Positions 8,537 to 17,315 of a DNA stretch of 64,000 nucleotides are shown piece after piece; the first letter of the stretch is position 1; every line of letters starts with the position of its first letter. The position numbers and the translations under genes are program-made. Below the pieces are notes generated by a model. It had not been told where the DNA came from. It was given only the letters and a program-made list of their open reading frames with translations, and searched no databases. Origin of the DNA: Paenibacillus sp. BJ-4 (GTDB lineage Bacteria > Bacillota > Bacilli > Paenibacillales > Paenibacillaceae); assembly GCF_020404765.1 (NCBI RefSeq), contig NZ_JAIVEM010000135.1, forward strand, positions 1-64,000. The letters run 5' to 3'.

Positions 8537-9787
8537 ATGAAACTGCGCTGGCGTGCGCTCATGGTAGGAGTAGTGCTGCTGACTGGCATTCTGTTTACTG
8601 CCTGCTCTTCCGAAGCCCCAAAAACTGTAACCAAACCCCCGGTAGAAGAACCAGATGACCAGGGACAGACGATGACGATTAATTCACCGTTAACTCCAAA
8701 GGTGGGCGATCCAAACGCCAAATACGTAGTACAGACGCGAATAGCAGATTTTCATTTGATCGATAACAATAAAGGTTTGGTTTGGGGAGTTACCCGTAAT
8801 GAGCTTCGGCTTTACTATACGCATGATGGAGGAAAGACCTGGAATAATATTTCTCCTTCCGAAAATGTCCAATTTCAAGACAAGCTTGAATATGGTAAGG
8901 ATATTAGCTTCACTGATTCCCGCCACGGTTGGGTTGTTCGTCAGAGTTTGGACAAAACAGCAACCGTTATTCTCCGAACGGCTGATGGTGGACAGAGCTG
9001 GGATGTGTCAGCACTACCGAGCGGGGACTATGTGAGTTCGATTCAATATGTGAATCCGTCTACAGGCTGGATAATGGCTTATGTAAACCTGAATAAGCAG
9101 AATCAGCAAAAATTGCTGTATCACACCACTGACGGAGGAGCCACCTGGAAAAAGGTCGTACAGAGTTCCGGCATGACGTCCAGTGAATCAGGCTCTGGGC
9201 TGCCCGATCAGGGCAGTGTGGCGGGGATGAGTTTTTCTTCCGGCAATCAGGGTTTTGTTGCAATCAATCTGGATAGCAGTGTTAAGCTGTACAGGACTTT
9301 GAATCAAGGGAAAACCTGGACTCCGGCAGTTAACAAAATGCAGGGTTGCCCGCAGGCCCAAGCAGAAGCTCAGCAGTCTCTTCAGGGAAGTAGCTCCTCG
9401 TATTGGATTCCAGTTCTTTGCTATGGGGATAACGGCACAAAATATAGCGGGCTGTTTACTGCTGATGCAGGTACACAATGGAACGCTGTGTCTTTGGGTC
9501 TGAGCAGCAAAAGTAAGTCTATCATCCCAGGTCGTACTTTTCTAAACGAAAAAGAAGGCTGGATTATAAGTCAAACTGGAATGAGCCGCACGTTGGATGG
9601 GGGAAAGACGTGGGCAAGTCTCACAGGCAACAAAGTACTGCCTTCGAAGCTAAAAGATTACCCTCGATCGGTCAAGCTCCGTTTTGCTTCATCATCGGTA
9701 GGCTGGCTGCTTTTGGAGCGTCTGGATGATAAGAAATCACTGTTGCTGAAAACGACGGACGGCGGCGCAAACTGGAGAATTCTATAA
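8537..9787 (+). CDS. Lipoprotein with Asp-box (BNR / YCF48-like) repeats
   Basis: Exported lipoprotein of 416 residues. The N-terminus has a charged start, a hydrophobic core and a lipobox LFTAC (Cys23), followed by a Pro/Glu-rich linker. The rest is a beta-propeller-like array with at least six Asp boxes of the form S/T-x-D-x-G-x-T-W: THDGGKTW, TADGGQSW, TTDGGATW, TLNQGKTW, TLDGGKTW and TTDGGANW. Such folds occur in sialidases and in photosystem assembly factor YCF48; without catalytic residues the former cannot be claimed. Likely a surface-bound binding or scaffolding protein. GGAGGA ribosome site 10 bases upstream. Confidence 0.8.
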   Translation: MKLRWRALMVGVVLLTGILFTACSSEAPKTVTKPPVEEPDDQGQTMTINSPLTPKVGDPNAKYVVQTRIADFHLIDNNKGLVWGVTRNELRLYYTHDGGKTWNNISPSENVQFQDKLEYGKDISFTDSRHGWVVRQSLDKTATVILRTADGGQSWDVSALPSGDYVSSIQYVNPSTGWIMAYVNLNKQNQQKLLYHTTDGGATWKKVVQSSGMTSSESGSGLPDQGSVAGMSFSSGNQGFVAINLDSSVKLYRTLNQGKTWTPAVNKMQGCPQAQAEAQQSLQGSSSSYWIPVLCYGDNGTKYSGLFTADAGTQWNAVSLGLSSKSKSIIPGRTFLNEKEGWIISQTGMSRTLDGGKTWASLTGNKVLPSKLKDYPRSVKLRFASSSVGWLLLERLDDKKSLLLKTTDGGANWRIL

Positions 9788-9985
9788 CTTTTACAAAGGT
9801 GATTGCCCTAGGCTTTTTTTCTAACTTTGCAGGTTCTCATAAGACATGCAGACTTAGGAAAAAGGTGTGGGGCGTTTTATTTTTAAAAAATTTAAATTTT
9901 ATATGACATTATGTGAAAAAAATCACAAGGTAACGACTACGGCGCTGTTATACTAAACCTGTAAACAACGATAGGAGTGATAATC

Positions 9986-10168
9986 ATGAGAGCGAATCAG
10001 GATCATATGTTAACACAGTACTACCTTCAATTTTGTTACACTTGCCAAGATGCCTATGGTTGTACGACTGAAGAGGACTGTAAGCAGTGTGCAGAGCGTT
10101 ACGCTGAAGCTGAAGATTGTGAAGTTCTAGATGAAACGCAACGTTATCTCCAGCTTGTACATGTGTAA
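9986..10168 (+). CDS. Small cysteine-rich protein
   Basis: 60-residue acidic protein with six cysteines arranged FCYTC...GC...DCKQC...DC, lacking a signal peptide. The spacing could bind a metal (zinc-ribbon-like) or form disulfides, but no family was recognised. Start ATG 9986 has TAGGAGTGA at the right distance, and a TATACT box lies about 35 bases upstream, supporting a real gene. A strong hairpin (10201-10229) follows. Function unknown. Confidence 0.65.
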   Translation: MRANQDHMLTQYYLQFCYTCQDAYGCTTEEDCKQCAERYAEAEDCEVLDETQRYLQLVHV

Positions 10169-10200
10169 ATCGATGTACCATTCTGATATCGCCATATTTT

Positions 10201-10229
10201 GAGCCTCCCGGATCATTCCGTGGAGGCTC
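10201..10229 (+). terminator. Hairpin after small Cys-rich gene
   Basis: GAGCCTCC-CGGA-TCAT-TCCG-T-GGAGGCTC makes a nearly perfect long stem, followed only by TTGGCGTTCTT, so termination may be partial. Confidence 0.5.
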
Positions 10230-10356
10230 TTGGCGTTCTTAAGGGTTGCTATCAAATTTGGGCAGGAACCTACATATACTACTATGGAAAGCTTAGGTCA
10301 TGTGAGGATGCCCGGCGGTTCCCCTATGGAATGCCTGGCGGAGAGGAGTGCGGTGC

Positions 10357-10752
10357 ATGGGATTTGAGTCATTATGGATGTTCGATTGGCTGGGTACGGT
10401 ACTGCCCGTATTTTTCGTAGTCGTGTTGGGTATTGTTGTGTTGTCTGCGGGCAAAGAAGTCGTGGAATGGAACCGAAATAAAAGGCAGCCTGTATTGACA
10501 GTCGGTTCCCGAATTACGGCCAGAAGGACACATCTCCAGCAGAGGCGGCAGGAGGAGCAAGGGACTCGAACCTATACTTTCTATTATTTAACCTTCGAGG
10601 TGGAAAGCGGCGACCGGATGGAGTTTAAGGTAACCGGAGAAGAATATGGACAATGTGCCGAAGGAGATGAAGGACGGCTTACCTTTCAGGGGACACGATA
10701 CATCGGATTTCAACGTCTTAATCGCTATAGCTTGGAACAGGTTAAAATGTGA
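10357..10752 (+). CDS. DUF2500 membrane protein
   Basis: 131 residues with one N-terminal membrane helix (TVLPVFFVVVLGIVVLSAG). A soluble domain carries the DUF2500 pattern: NKRQPVLTVGSRITARRTH, FEVESGDRMEFKVTGEEYG and EGRLTFQGTRYIGF. The His/Arg-rich hinge usual in the family is short here (HLQQRRQEEQ). Function is unknown family-wide. Start ATG 10357 chosen because AGAGGAG (10342-10348) sits eight bases upstream; GTG 10348 would lie inside that site. Confidence 0.75.
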   Translation: MGFESLWMFDWLGTVLPVFFVVVLGIVVLSAGKEVVEWNRNKRQPVLTVGSRITARRTHLQQRRQEEQGTRTYTFYYLTFEVESGDRMEFKVTGEEYGQCAEGDEGRLTFQGTRYIGFQRLNRYSLEQVKM

Positions 10753-10884
10753 TCACAGCCTATTCCCTCATTTGATCATTTACGGCCTTCTGCGATGCAA
10801 CAGGGTAGGGGGCTGTGAGTGTTTCTTGTACAGCATATTTTGGTACATATATACTAGTGAAGAGTTTAGAGGGAGGAATGAGTC

Positions 10885-11634
10885 GTGTCATTTGAAGGAC
10901 AAGTTGTTATTGTAACAGGAGCGGCGCATGGAATTGGGAGAGAGGTCGCTTTCACCTACGCTGCTGAGGGTGCCAAAGTCGTATTTGCAGACCATAATGA
11001 AGAAGAGGGCGCCGCAGCCGCTGCAGCGGCACGTAATGAAGGATATCAGGCCATTTTTATTCCTTGTGATGTGCGAAAGGAAGAAGATATTGTAACGCTC
11101 ATTCGTACCACGGAGGAAGAGTACGGTACTATTCATACACTGATCAACAATGCAGGTGTGTCCAAATGGAAGTCCCCGTATGAGTTAACGGTAGCAGAAT
11201 GGGATAATATTTTGAATACCAACGTACGCAGTTGTTTTATTGCGACACGGGAAGCGGCTAAGGTGATGAAACGAAACCCGGAGGGGGGTTCGGTGGTCAA
11301 TATGACCTCTACACGGGCTTTTATGTCGGAGCCGGATACAGAAGCCTACGCAGCGTCCAAAGGAGCCATTGCTGCCCTTACACACGCGATGGCCATATCG
11401 CTAGGAAAGGATGGGATTCAGGTCAATTGCATCAGTCCAGGGTGGATTGAAACTGGGAATTACGAGCAATTGCGTGCAGAAGACCATCAGCAGCATCCGT
11501 CCGGACGTGTGGGAACTCCTCAAGACATCGCACGGGCCTGTCTGTATTTGACCCAATCTGGCAATGATTTTGTAACAGGTACGAATCTGGTGGTAGACGG
11601 TGGCATGACGCGCAAAATGATTTACGAACCATAA
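10885..11634 (+). CDS. SDR-family oxidoreductase
   Basis: Classical short-chain dehydrogenase/reductase of 249 residues. NAD(P)-binding TGAAHGIG (about 11-18), NNAG at about 88, catalytic Ser in NMTSTRAF, Tyr-x-x-x-Lys as YAASK, and the C-terminal VDGGMT are all present. An acidic residue (VVFADHNEEE) after strand 2 suggests NAD(H) preference. Glucose/ribitol dehydrogenase-like; substrate unknown. GTG start with GGGAGGAATGAGTC upstream. It precedes cwlJ but is separated from it by a terminator. Confidence 0.85.
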   Translation: MSFEGQVVIVTGAAHGIGREVAFTYAAEGAKVVFADHNEEEGAAAAAAARNEGYQAIFIPCDVRKEEDIVTLIRTTEEEYGTIHTLINNAGVSKWKSPYELTVAEWDNILNTNVRSCFIATREAAKVMKRNPEGGSVVNMTSTRAFMSEPDTEAYAASKGAIAALTHAMAISLGKDGIQVNCISPGWIETGNYEQLRAEDHQQHPSGRVGTPQDIARACLYLTQSGNDFVTGTNLVVDGGMTRKMIYEP

Positions 11635-11649
11635 GATTGATTGAATACG

Positions 11650-11677
11650 TAGTCCCCAAATCGGGACTATTTTTTTT
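11650..11677 (+). terminator. Terminator after SDR gene
   Basis: TAGTCCC/GGGACTA stem with eight T. Confidence 0.8.
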
Positions 11678-11763
11678 ATTTGATTGTATTGGAGCTGTCA
11701 CCCATTGGGCATTTGTACCATACGATAAGGTATATAATTGAGCAGCAGCAAGGAGGGAACACA

Positions 11764-12186
11764 TTGGCTGTTATTAATGTCAACTCGGAGGATGTAAGGA
11801 CACTCGCCCGACTTATGCGGGCAGAGGCCGAAGGAGAAGGAGAGCAGGGGATGCTCATGGTCGGCAATGTTGGAGTAAATCGGATTTTGGGCAATTGTCT
11901 GGATTTTCGGGGAATTCGCCTCATGAATGACATGGTCTTTCAAAGTCCTGGCGGATTTGAAGCTACCCAAAAGGGGTACTTTTATCAAAGAGCCCGTGAC
12001 CGTGAAATTCGTCTTGCCCGGCGTGTCATTAATGGGGAAAAAATACGTCCGGCTTCGAATGCATTGTGGTTTTTCAGACCTTCCGGAGAGTGTCCGGGTA
12101 CCTGGTATAACCAGACTAACACCGGGCGTTTTAAAGCGCATTGCTTCTTTGCCCCGACTGTACAGGATTGCCCTGCCGTCTTTTAG
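11764..12186 (+). CDS. cwlJ: Spore cortex-lytic hydrolase CwlJ
   Basis: Cell-wall hydrolase of the Hydrolase_2/SleB-C family, 140 residues, matching Bacillus CwlJ in size and blocks: LARLMRAEAEGEGEQGML, VGNVGVNRI, GYFYQRARDREIRLARR, LWFFRPSGECPGTWYNQ and RFKAHCFF. CwlJ is made in the mother cell, sits in the spore coat and degrades cortex peptidoglycan during Ca-dipicolinate-triggered germination. TTG start at 11764, with AAGGAGGG (11750-11757) six bases before; upstream in-frame codons (from 11680) lack a ribosome site. gerQ follows 53 bases later. Confidence 0.92.
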   Translation: MAVINVNSEDVRTLARLMRAEAEGEGEQGMLMVGNVGVNRILGNCLDFRGIRLMNDMVFQSPGGFEATQKGYFYQRARDREIRLARRVINGEKIRPASNALWFFRPSGECPGTWYNQTNTGRFKAHCFFAPTVQDCPAVF

Positions 12187-12239
12187 AGCGCTTCAACATG
12201 ATTTTTGAATGGTTTAAAACCACTTTAGGAGGAATTTAC

Positions 12240-12695
12240 ATGATTTCACAGCAAGCGTATCGTCCTGTTTCTTATCCTTTCGGTAACGGGTATCCTGAAT
12301 GGCCAAGAGGGATGACTCCGGTCGGAACCATGCAGCCAATGACTGGTTATCCGCCACAAGTAAGCAGTGGTAGCGCCATGACGCCGACTGGTGCAGTGGT
12401 GCAGGTTCAGACTCCGCAATTTGAGCAATCATACATTGAAAATATTTTACGCTTGAACTTGGGTAAAATAGGAACCTTTTATATGACCTATGAAAATAAC
12501 CGGGAATGGAACGCGAAAATATTCAAAGGTACGCTGGAAGCAGCAGGTCGTGACCACATTATTATCAGTGATCCGGCTACGGGCAAGCGGACCGTTCTAC
12601 TTATGGTAAACCTGGATTATGCTACTTTTGATGAGCCTTTGGTGTATCAATATCCCGGCGTCATCGGGAGCCCGGGCGTATCCCCGGTTCGCTGA
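12240..12695 (+). CDS. gerQ: Spore coat protein GerQ
   Basis: GerQ, 151 residues: a Pro/Tyr/Gly/Met-rich N-terminal half (repeated P-M-T-P-x-G) followed by the conserved domain YIENILRLNLGKIGTFYMTY and ending FDEPLVYQYPGV. GerQ anchors CwlJ in the coat and in B. subtilis is cross-linked by transglutaminase. ATG 12240 has TAGGAGGAATTTAC just before it. Here cwlJ precedes gerQ, and both are likely transcribed together in the mother cell. Confidence 0.9.
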   Translation: MISQQAYRPVSYPFGNGYPEWPRGMTPVGTMQPMTGYPPQVSSGSAMTPTGAVVQVQTPQFEQSYIENILRLNLGKIGTFYMTYENNREWNAKIFKGTLEAAGRDHIIISDPATGKRTVLLMVNLDYATFDEPLVYQYPGVIGSPGVSPVR

Positions 12696-12716
12696 TGCCT
12701 TTATATAGATTAGTCT

Positions 12717-12748
12717 GCATCCTCTGCCTGAAGGCAGGGGATGTATTT
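12717..12748 (+). terminator. Terminator after gerQ
   Basis: CATCC-T-CTGCC..GGCAG-GGGATG stem then TATTTTGTTT. The remainder of 12749-13051 has no gene except a doubtful 23-codon ORF. Confidence 0.65.
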
Positions 12749-13016
12749 TGTTTATAATCTTTCTCAAATATAGTTGCTTCCTTTGTGGTAAGAGGCGAAA
12801 AATGAAGCTTTTTGACCTAAATGACAGGGGAAACTAATTTTTATAACATTGCTTGTGGTTTGACTGTATAGAGTATAGTTATATAATTGAATATAAGCTG
12901 ATGAAAATATAATTAATCATGCGGAAAAATGCTTTTAGAAGCAGGAAGGAGTGAACGTGTTGGGAAGTTGATGCTGCTTATGATGTGTTATCGTTCTGTC
13001 TATGATGAAATTATCC

Positions 13017-13054
13017 GAAGGAGGTGCGCCTGTCTGCCGTAATGACGGCTGATG
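13017..13054 (+). promoter_or_regulatory. Ribosome site separated from start by a small hairpin
   Basis: AAGGAGGTG (13017-13025) is unusually far (26 bases) from ATG 13052. Between them GCCGT-AATG-ACGGC (13036-13049) can fold; when folded the distance becomes near normal. An in-frame TGA (13043-13045) rules out an earlier start. Confidence 0.4.
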
Positions 13055-14386
13055 GGGAGCATATTGAGTGACCCTTTACCGAGTATGTTTAACTTGATTA
13101 TTGTTTTTGCATTAGTATTATTGAATGGTTTTTTTGTATCTGCGGAATTTGCCATGGTCAAGGTCAGAGGCAGCCGTATTGAAACGTTGGTGGAGGCGGG
13201 CAATAAAAAGGCCAAGTACGCTGCGAAAATGTTACACAATTTGGATGCCTATTTGTCGGCCTGTCAATTGGGCATTACACTGGCATCATTGGGACTGGGA
13301 TGGATCGGAGAGCCGGCCATCGCACATTTGATCGAACCTGTATTTACCGCCGCTGGATTGGGAGCGGTGTATGTGCACGGAACTGCCGTGGTCATTGCAT
13401 TTATTGTCATTACGATTTTGCATATTGTGTTGGGTGAGTTGGCGCCCAAAACGATAGCCATTCGTAAATCTGAAACCATTACGCTGTATTCAGCCATGCT
13501 GATGACTTGGTTTTACAAGCTCATGTATCCATTTATCTGGGTGTTGAATGGTATGGCGAACAGCCTGTTGCGTTTATTCCGTATGGAACCGGTATCGGAA
13601 TATGACGATTCCGCGCATACCGGAGATGAAATACGCATTCTGATGAAAGAAAGCAATAAGAGCGGACTAATTGACAATACGGAATTGGCGCTTGTTGATA
13701 ATATATTTGATTTTACCGATACGACCGCCAGGGAAATTATGATTCCGCGTACCGAGATGATCTGTTTGTACAGCAATGAGTCCAGAGAAGAAAATCTCAG
13801 GATTGCGACGGAAAGCATGAGAACCCGTTATCCAATCTGCGCCGAAGATAAGGACCATATCATTGGCTTTATCCACATTAAGGACCTTCTGCGGGCCAAC
13901 ACACTGGATACCCGTACGATGATTCGACCGATTCTGGCTGTTCCTGAATCTACACAAATTAGTGACTTGCTTAAGCGCATGCAGCGTAGCAAAACGCAAA
14001 TTGCGATTCTGATTGATGAATATGGCGGGACATCGGGTATGGTGACGCTGGAAGACATTATGGAAGAAATCGTAGGTGAAATTCAGGATGAATTCGATCA
14101 GGAACGTCCTGGTTGTGAGCAGATTAATGACGAGGAATTTTCCATTGACGGTATGTTATTAATTGATGAAGTGAACGATCGCTTCGGACTGGAACTTGAT
14201 CATGAGGATTATGATACGGTAGGGGGCTGGCTATACTCACATGTTGAGGTTATTCCTCCACAGCCAGGTCAGTCTGTTGTGTTTGAAGGGTGTATGTTCG
14301 TTGTAGAAGAGGTTGAAAACAAGCGGATTTCACGTATTCGGCTCATAAAGCAGCCCATCATCGTGGAGGAAGCAGGAGTCTCATAA
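13052..14386 (+). CDS. CNNM/CBS/CorC-HlyC transporter family protein
   Basis: 444-residue 'hemolysin family' membrane protein. An N-terminal DUF21/CNNM domain has three or four helices and the motif NGFFVSAEFAMVKVRGSRIE. Next come two CBS domains (around PRTEMICLY and RPILAVPES, with DEYGGTSGMVTLEDIMEEIVGEI). A CorC_HlyC domain closes the protein. Such proteins are linked to Mg2+ or other divalent cation efflux. ATG 13052 is the first possible start; TTG 13064 or ATG 13085 are alternatives, since the upstream ribosome site is distant. Monocistronic, terminator at 14404. Confidence 0.85.
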   Translation: MGSILSDPLPSMFNLIIVFALVLLNGFFVSAEFAMVKVRGSRIETLVEAGNKKAKYAAKMLHNLDAYLSACQLGITLASLGLGWIGEPAIAHLIEPVFTAAGLGAVYVHGTAVVIAFIVITILHIVLGELAPKTIAIRKSETITLYSAMLMTWFYKLMYPFIWVLNGMANSLLRLFRMEPVSEYDDSAHTGDEIRILMKESNKSGLIDNTELALVDNIFDFTDTTAREIMIPRTEMICLYSNESREENLRIATESMRTRYPICAEDKDHIIGFIHIKDLLRANTLDTRTMIRPILAVPESTQISDLLKRMQRSKTQIAILIDEYGGTSGMVTLEDIMEEIVGEIQDEFDQERPGCEQINDEEFSIDGMLLIDEVNDRFGLELDHEDYDTVGGWLYSHVEVIPPQPGQSVVFEGCMFVVEEVENKRISRIRLIKQPIIVEEAGVS

Positions 14387-14403
14387 TGGAATAAAACCTT
14401 GCA

Positions 14404-14436
14404 AGCGACCTTGAACGATATGGGGTCGCTTTTTAT
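14404..14436 (+). terminator. Terminator after CNNM-type gene
   Basis: AGCGACC (14404-14410)/GGTCGCT (14424-14430) stem then TTTTATTTT. Confidence 0.8.
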
Positions 14437-14484
14437 TTTCTCTTCTTTACAGAAAGGAAATGAATTGATATGATGTTTGTGTTA

Positions 14485-14518
14485 TTGTCAACCTAAACGA
14501 AATATATTAGGTTTACAA
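14485..14518 (+). promoter_or_regulatory. BirA operator upstream of bioB
   Basis: TTGTCAACC (14485-14493) and GGTTTACAA (14510-14518) separated by 16 bases match the BirA box TTGTTAACC-N14-16-GGTTAACAA. The repeat extends to 12 bases per arm (TTGTCAACCTAA / TTAGGTTTACAA, one mismatch). It indicates repression by biotinyl-AMP-loaded BirA. Confidence 0.8.
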
Positions 14519-14590
14519 TTAAAGAATGAATTTAAAATGATCCTGAGCGTTTTATTATTTTTCATGATCAAAATGATGGAGGTATAAAGT

Positions 14591-15598
14591 ATGAAATTAT
14601 TCAATGAGGGTTTGGATTGGTACTCGCTGGCTGATAAAGCGATCCAAGGCGGCAGGCTGACACTAAAGGAAGGCACCGCGTTATTGGAAGCAAACGATGA
14701 GGACATATTGGCGATCATGCAAGCTGCTTTCCGGATACGGCATCACTTTTACGGTAAAAAGGTTAAGCTCAACATGATCATGAACGCTAAAAGCGGCCTA
14801 TGCCCGGAGGATTGTGGTTATTGCTCACAATCTATTGTATCCACGGCGCCTGTCAGCAAGTATAGTATGCTGGACAAGGAGTCTCTGCTGGCTGGGGCGC
14901 GTGAAGCGTTGGCAAGGAAAGCGGGAACGTACTGCATTGTCGCCTCCGGCAAAGGCCCAACGGATCGGGAGCTGGATCAGGTGATTGAAGCTGTAGAGGA
15001 AATTACCAGTACAATGCCGCTCAAAATTTGTGCTTGCCTGGGGATTCTCAAGGGAGATCAGGCCCAAAGGCTGGCTGAGGCTGGGGTACATCGTTACAAC
15101 CATAATTTAAATACGAGCAAGGGCAATTATCCGTCCATTACCACCACACATACATATGATCAACGGATCGAAACCGTTAAAATAGCTCAATCTCACGGAA
15201 TGTCTCCATGCTCTGGCGTTATTATCGGTATGGGGGAAACGAATGAGGAAATCGTTGAAATGGCCTATGCCTTACGGGAACTAGCTGCTGATTCTATTCC
15301 GGTTAACTTTCTGAATCCGATTCCCGGAACCCCGCTGGAAGGAGCAAAGCGAGTAACCCCGATTAGAGCACTAAAGGTACTGGCATTGTTCAGATTCATC
15401 TGTCCATCCAAAGAAATACGTGTCGCTGGCGGACGGGAGCTAAATCTGCGTTCGCTACAACCTCTATCTTTATATGCGGCTAATTCGATTTTTGTAGGGG
15501 ATTACTTGACGACTGAAGGGCAAGAGGTCACAGCTGATCATCAAATGATTGAAGATCTCGGGTTTGAAATTGAGATGTGTGCCCTTTCAGCCGTATAA
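14591..15598 (+). CDS. bioB: Biotin synthase
   Basis: Radical-SAM biotin synthase, 335 residues, inserting sulfur into dethiobiotin in the last step of biotin synthesis. The [4Fe-4S] motif CPEDCGYC uses Cys71, Cys75 and Cys78. The [2Fe-2S] ligands are in CIVASGKG, KICACLG and SPCSGVIIGMGET, and the conserved Arg lies in EIRVAGGRE. ATG with GATGGAGG seven bases upstream. A BirA box lies just before it, so it is biotin-repressed. The other bio genes are not in the window; the next gene (glycerol dehydrogenase) starts 33 bases later and may be co-transcribed. Confidence 0.95.
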   Translation: MKLFNEGLDWYSLADKAIQGGRLTLKEGTALLEANDEDILAIMQAAFRIRHHFYGKKVKLNMIMNAKSGLCPEDCGYCSQSIVSTAPVSKYSMLDKESLLAGAREALARKAGTYCIVASGKGPTDRELDQVIEAVEEITSTMPLKICACLGILKGDQAQRLAEAGVHRYNHNLNTSKGNYPSITTTHTYDQRIETVKIAQSHGMSPCSGVIIGMGETNEEIVEMAYALRELAADSIPVNFLNPIPGTPLEGAKRVTPIRALKVLALFRFICPSKEIRVAGGRELNLRSLQPLSLYAANSIFVGDYLTTEGQEVTADHQMIEDLGFEIEMCALSAV

Positions 15599-15630
15599 TA
15601 AAAGTTGTACAAACTTGGAAGGAGCGTTGA

Positions 15631-16746
15631 ATGATGAGCGAAAAAGTATTTATTAGTCCAGGTAAATATGTGCAAGGGAAAAATGTGATTGATAAAACGG
15701 GGGAGTATGTTAAGCCATTAGGCCATTCTGCTCTGGTTATTGCAGATAAGCTGGTTTGGGGCATCGCAGCCGACCGGGTCGTAAAAAGTCTGGAGCAGGT
15801 CGGGATAACTGCGGTAAAGGTTGAGTTTCAAGGAGAAGCATCCAAAAATGAAGTGAACCGTATTGCTGATCATGGACGAAGTGTTGATATTGTCATCGGT
15901 GTTGGCGGTGGTAAAACACTGGATACCGCCAAAGCTGTTAATGAGCTACTCGGTGCCTCGGTTGTGATTATTCCTACGACTGCTTCCACAGATGCACCGA
16001 CCAGTGCGCTATCTGTCTTGTACACGGATGAAGGTGCGTTTGATACGTATTCCTTTTTTAGTAAAAATCCGAGTTTGATCCTGGTTGACACGAAGGTTAT
16101 TTCCCAAGCCCCGCCACTATTCCTCTCCTCAGGTATCGCGGATGCCATGGCGACTTGGATTGAAGCCCGTGCGGTCATCGAGGCTCGCGCAACGACGATG
16201 GCTGGCGGTCTGCCAACCTTGGCAGCCGAAGCCATTGCGTCCAAGTGCGAGGAGGTTCTCTTCGATTATGGATTGCAAGCTTATGAATCTGTAAAACGCA
16301 AAGTTGTCACTCCTGCGCTGGAAGCAGTAGTGGAAGCTAATACGCTACTGAGTGGTTTAGGCTTTGAAAGCGGTGGCTTGGCGGGTGCACATGCGATTCA
16401 CAATGGCTTTACCGTGCTGGAAGGGGACATTCATCACCTGACGCATGGTCAGAAGGTAGCTTTTGGCACCTTGGTTCAGCTTGCTCTGGAAAAAAGACCT
16501 CTGACCGAGGTGGAGCGATATATCGACTTTTATCTCAAGCTGGATCTGCCCGTAACTCTGGAAGATGTTAAGCTTCAGGAAGCTTCGCGCGAGGATTTGT
16601 ATCGGGTCGCTCAGGCAGCTACGAAAGAAGGCGAAACAGCTCACAATCTGCCATTTGCCGTCACAGCCGATGATGTGCTTGATGCGATTTTAGCGGCTGA
16701 TCAATATTCACAGGCTTATAAGGCTAAAATGGGATATAAGAACTAA
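15631..16746 (+). CDS. gldA: Glycerol dehydrogenase
   Basis: Iron/zinc-dependent polyol dehydrogenase of 371 residues, matching GldA: NAD-binding GVGGGKTLDTAKAV, PTTASTDAPTSAL, metal ligands in SSGIADAMATW, AGAHAIHNGFT and IHHLTHGQKVAFG. It oxidises glycerol to dihydroxyacetone with NAD+. The N-terminus MMSEKVFISPGKYVQGKN is typical. AAGGAG ribosome site. It follows bioB closely without an intervening terminator, an unusual pairing that would place it partly under BirA control. Confidence 0.92.
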   Translation: MMSEKVFISPGKYVQGKNVIDKTGEYVKPLGHSALVIADKLVWGIAADRVVKSLEQVGITAVKVEFQGEASKNEVNRIADHGRSVDIVIGVGGGKTLDTAKAVNELLGASVVIIPTTASTDAPTSALSVLYTDEGAFDTYSFFSKNPSLILVDTKVISQAPPLFLSSGIADAMATWIEARAVIEARATTMAGGLPTLAAEAIASKCEEVLFDYGLQAYESVKRKVVTPALEAVVEANTLLSGLGFESGGLAGAHAIHNGFTVLEGDIHHLTHGQKVAFGTLVQLALEKRPLTEVERYIDFYLKLDLPVTLEDVKLQEASREDLYRVAQAATKEGETAHNLPFAVTADDVLDAILAADQYSQAYKAKMGYKN

Positions 16747-16787
16747 TCTAAAAGAATAACTTTTACAATATAAAAATGATTTGTAAA

Positions 16788-16811
16788 GGCCGCTGACAAG
16801 CGGTCTTTTTC
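16788..16811 (+). terminator. Terminator after gldA
   Basis: GGCCGCT (16788-16794)/AGCGGTC (16799-16805) followed by TTTTT. Confidence 0.8.
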
Positions 16812-16912
16812 ATTATTTAACTTGTAGCTTATGTTATGATTTTATTGATACATAATTAGGAAATGCCGGAAATACATCTGCGGCTTACCTATTACTTGAG
16901 AGGAGTTTGGCA

Positions 16913-17283
16913 ATGGCAAAATGGAATGTAGAAGATCACGGGACAATATAGTATTGAGTACAAGCGTAGCTTAAATAGCGGAAAAATCATTGTGAATGGA
17001 AGCGAGCAAAGGGTTAAAAGCCAGAATGCATTTTTAAACTTGATTGATTTTCCAATTCAATTGACCCATAAAGCTGTAAATGTTGTGGTCATCGGCAACA
17101 AAGCGGATTTGGCCGTGGATGGTGTATATATCGGGACTAATCAACCCTATGTTCCCGTGGGTAAAGTCCTTACATCAAACCACGAATCGCAGAGTTGTAA
17201 GCTGCTTTATTGTCTTTTTCATCATCAGCGTGGTACAAATTGTTTTTGGAATTGCCGCGAATTATTGGATTAATACGTTATAG
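16913..17283 (+). pseudogene. Membrane protein gene broken by two frameshifts
   Basis: An ATG at 16913 has a good GAGAGGAG site and gives MAKWNVEDHGTI before a stop. The next frame continues YSIEYKRSLNSGKIIVNGSE and LTHKAVNVVVIGNKADLAVD to about 17160. A third frame ends with SCFIVFFIISVVQIVFGIAA and NYWINTL, a membrane helix before the stop at 17281-17283. Together they form one plausible protein of about 120 residues with a beta-rich soluble part and a C-terminal helix. Family not recognised. The breaks could also be sequencing errors, since little sequence is missing. Confidence 0.55.
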
Positions 17284-17315
17284 AATATCTGTGAATCACC
17301 TGCTGAAGAAGTAAG

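Noticed and set aside
12971..13042. 23-codon ORF (MLLMMCYRSVYDE...) before the CNNM-type gene
   Set aside because: It would contain the ribosome site of the main gene and has no site of its own; conservation would be needed.
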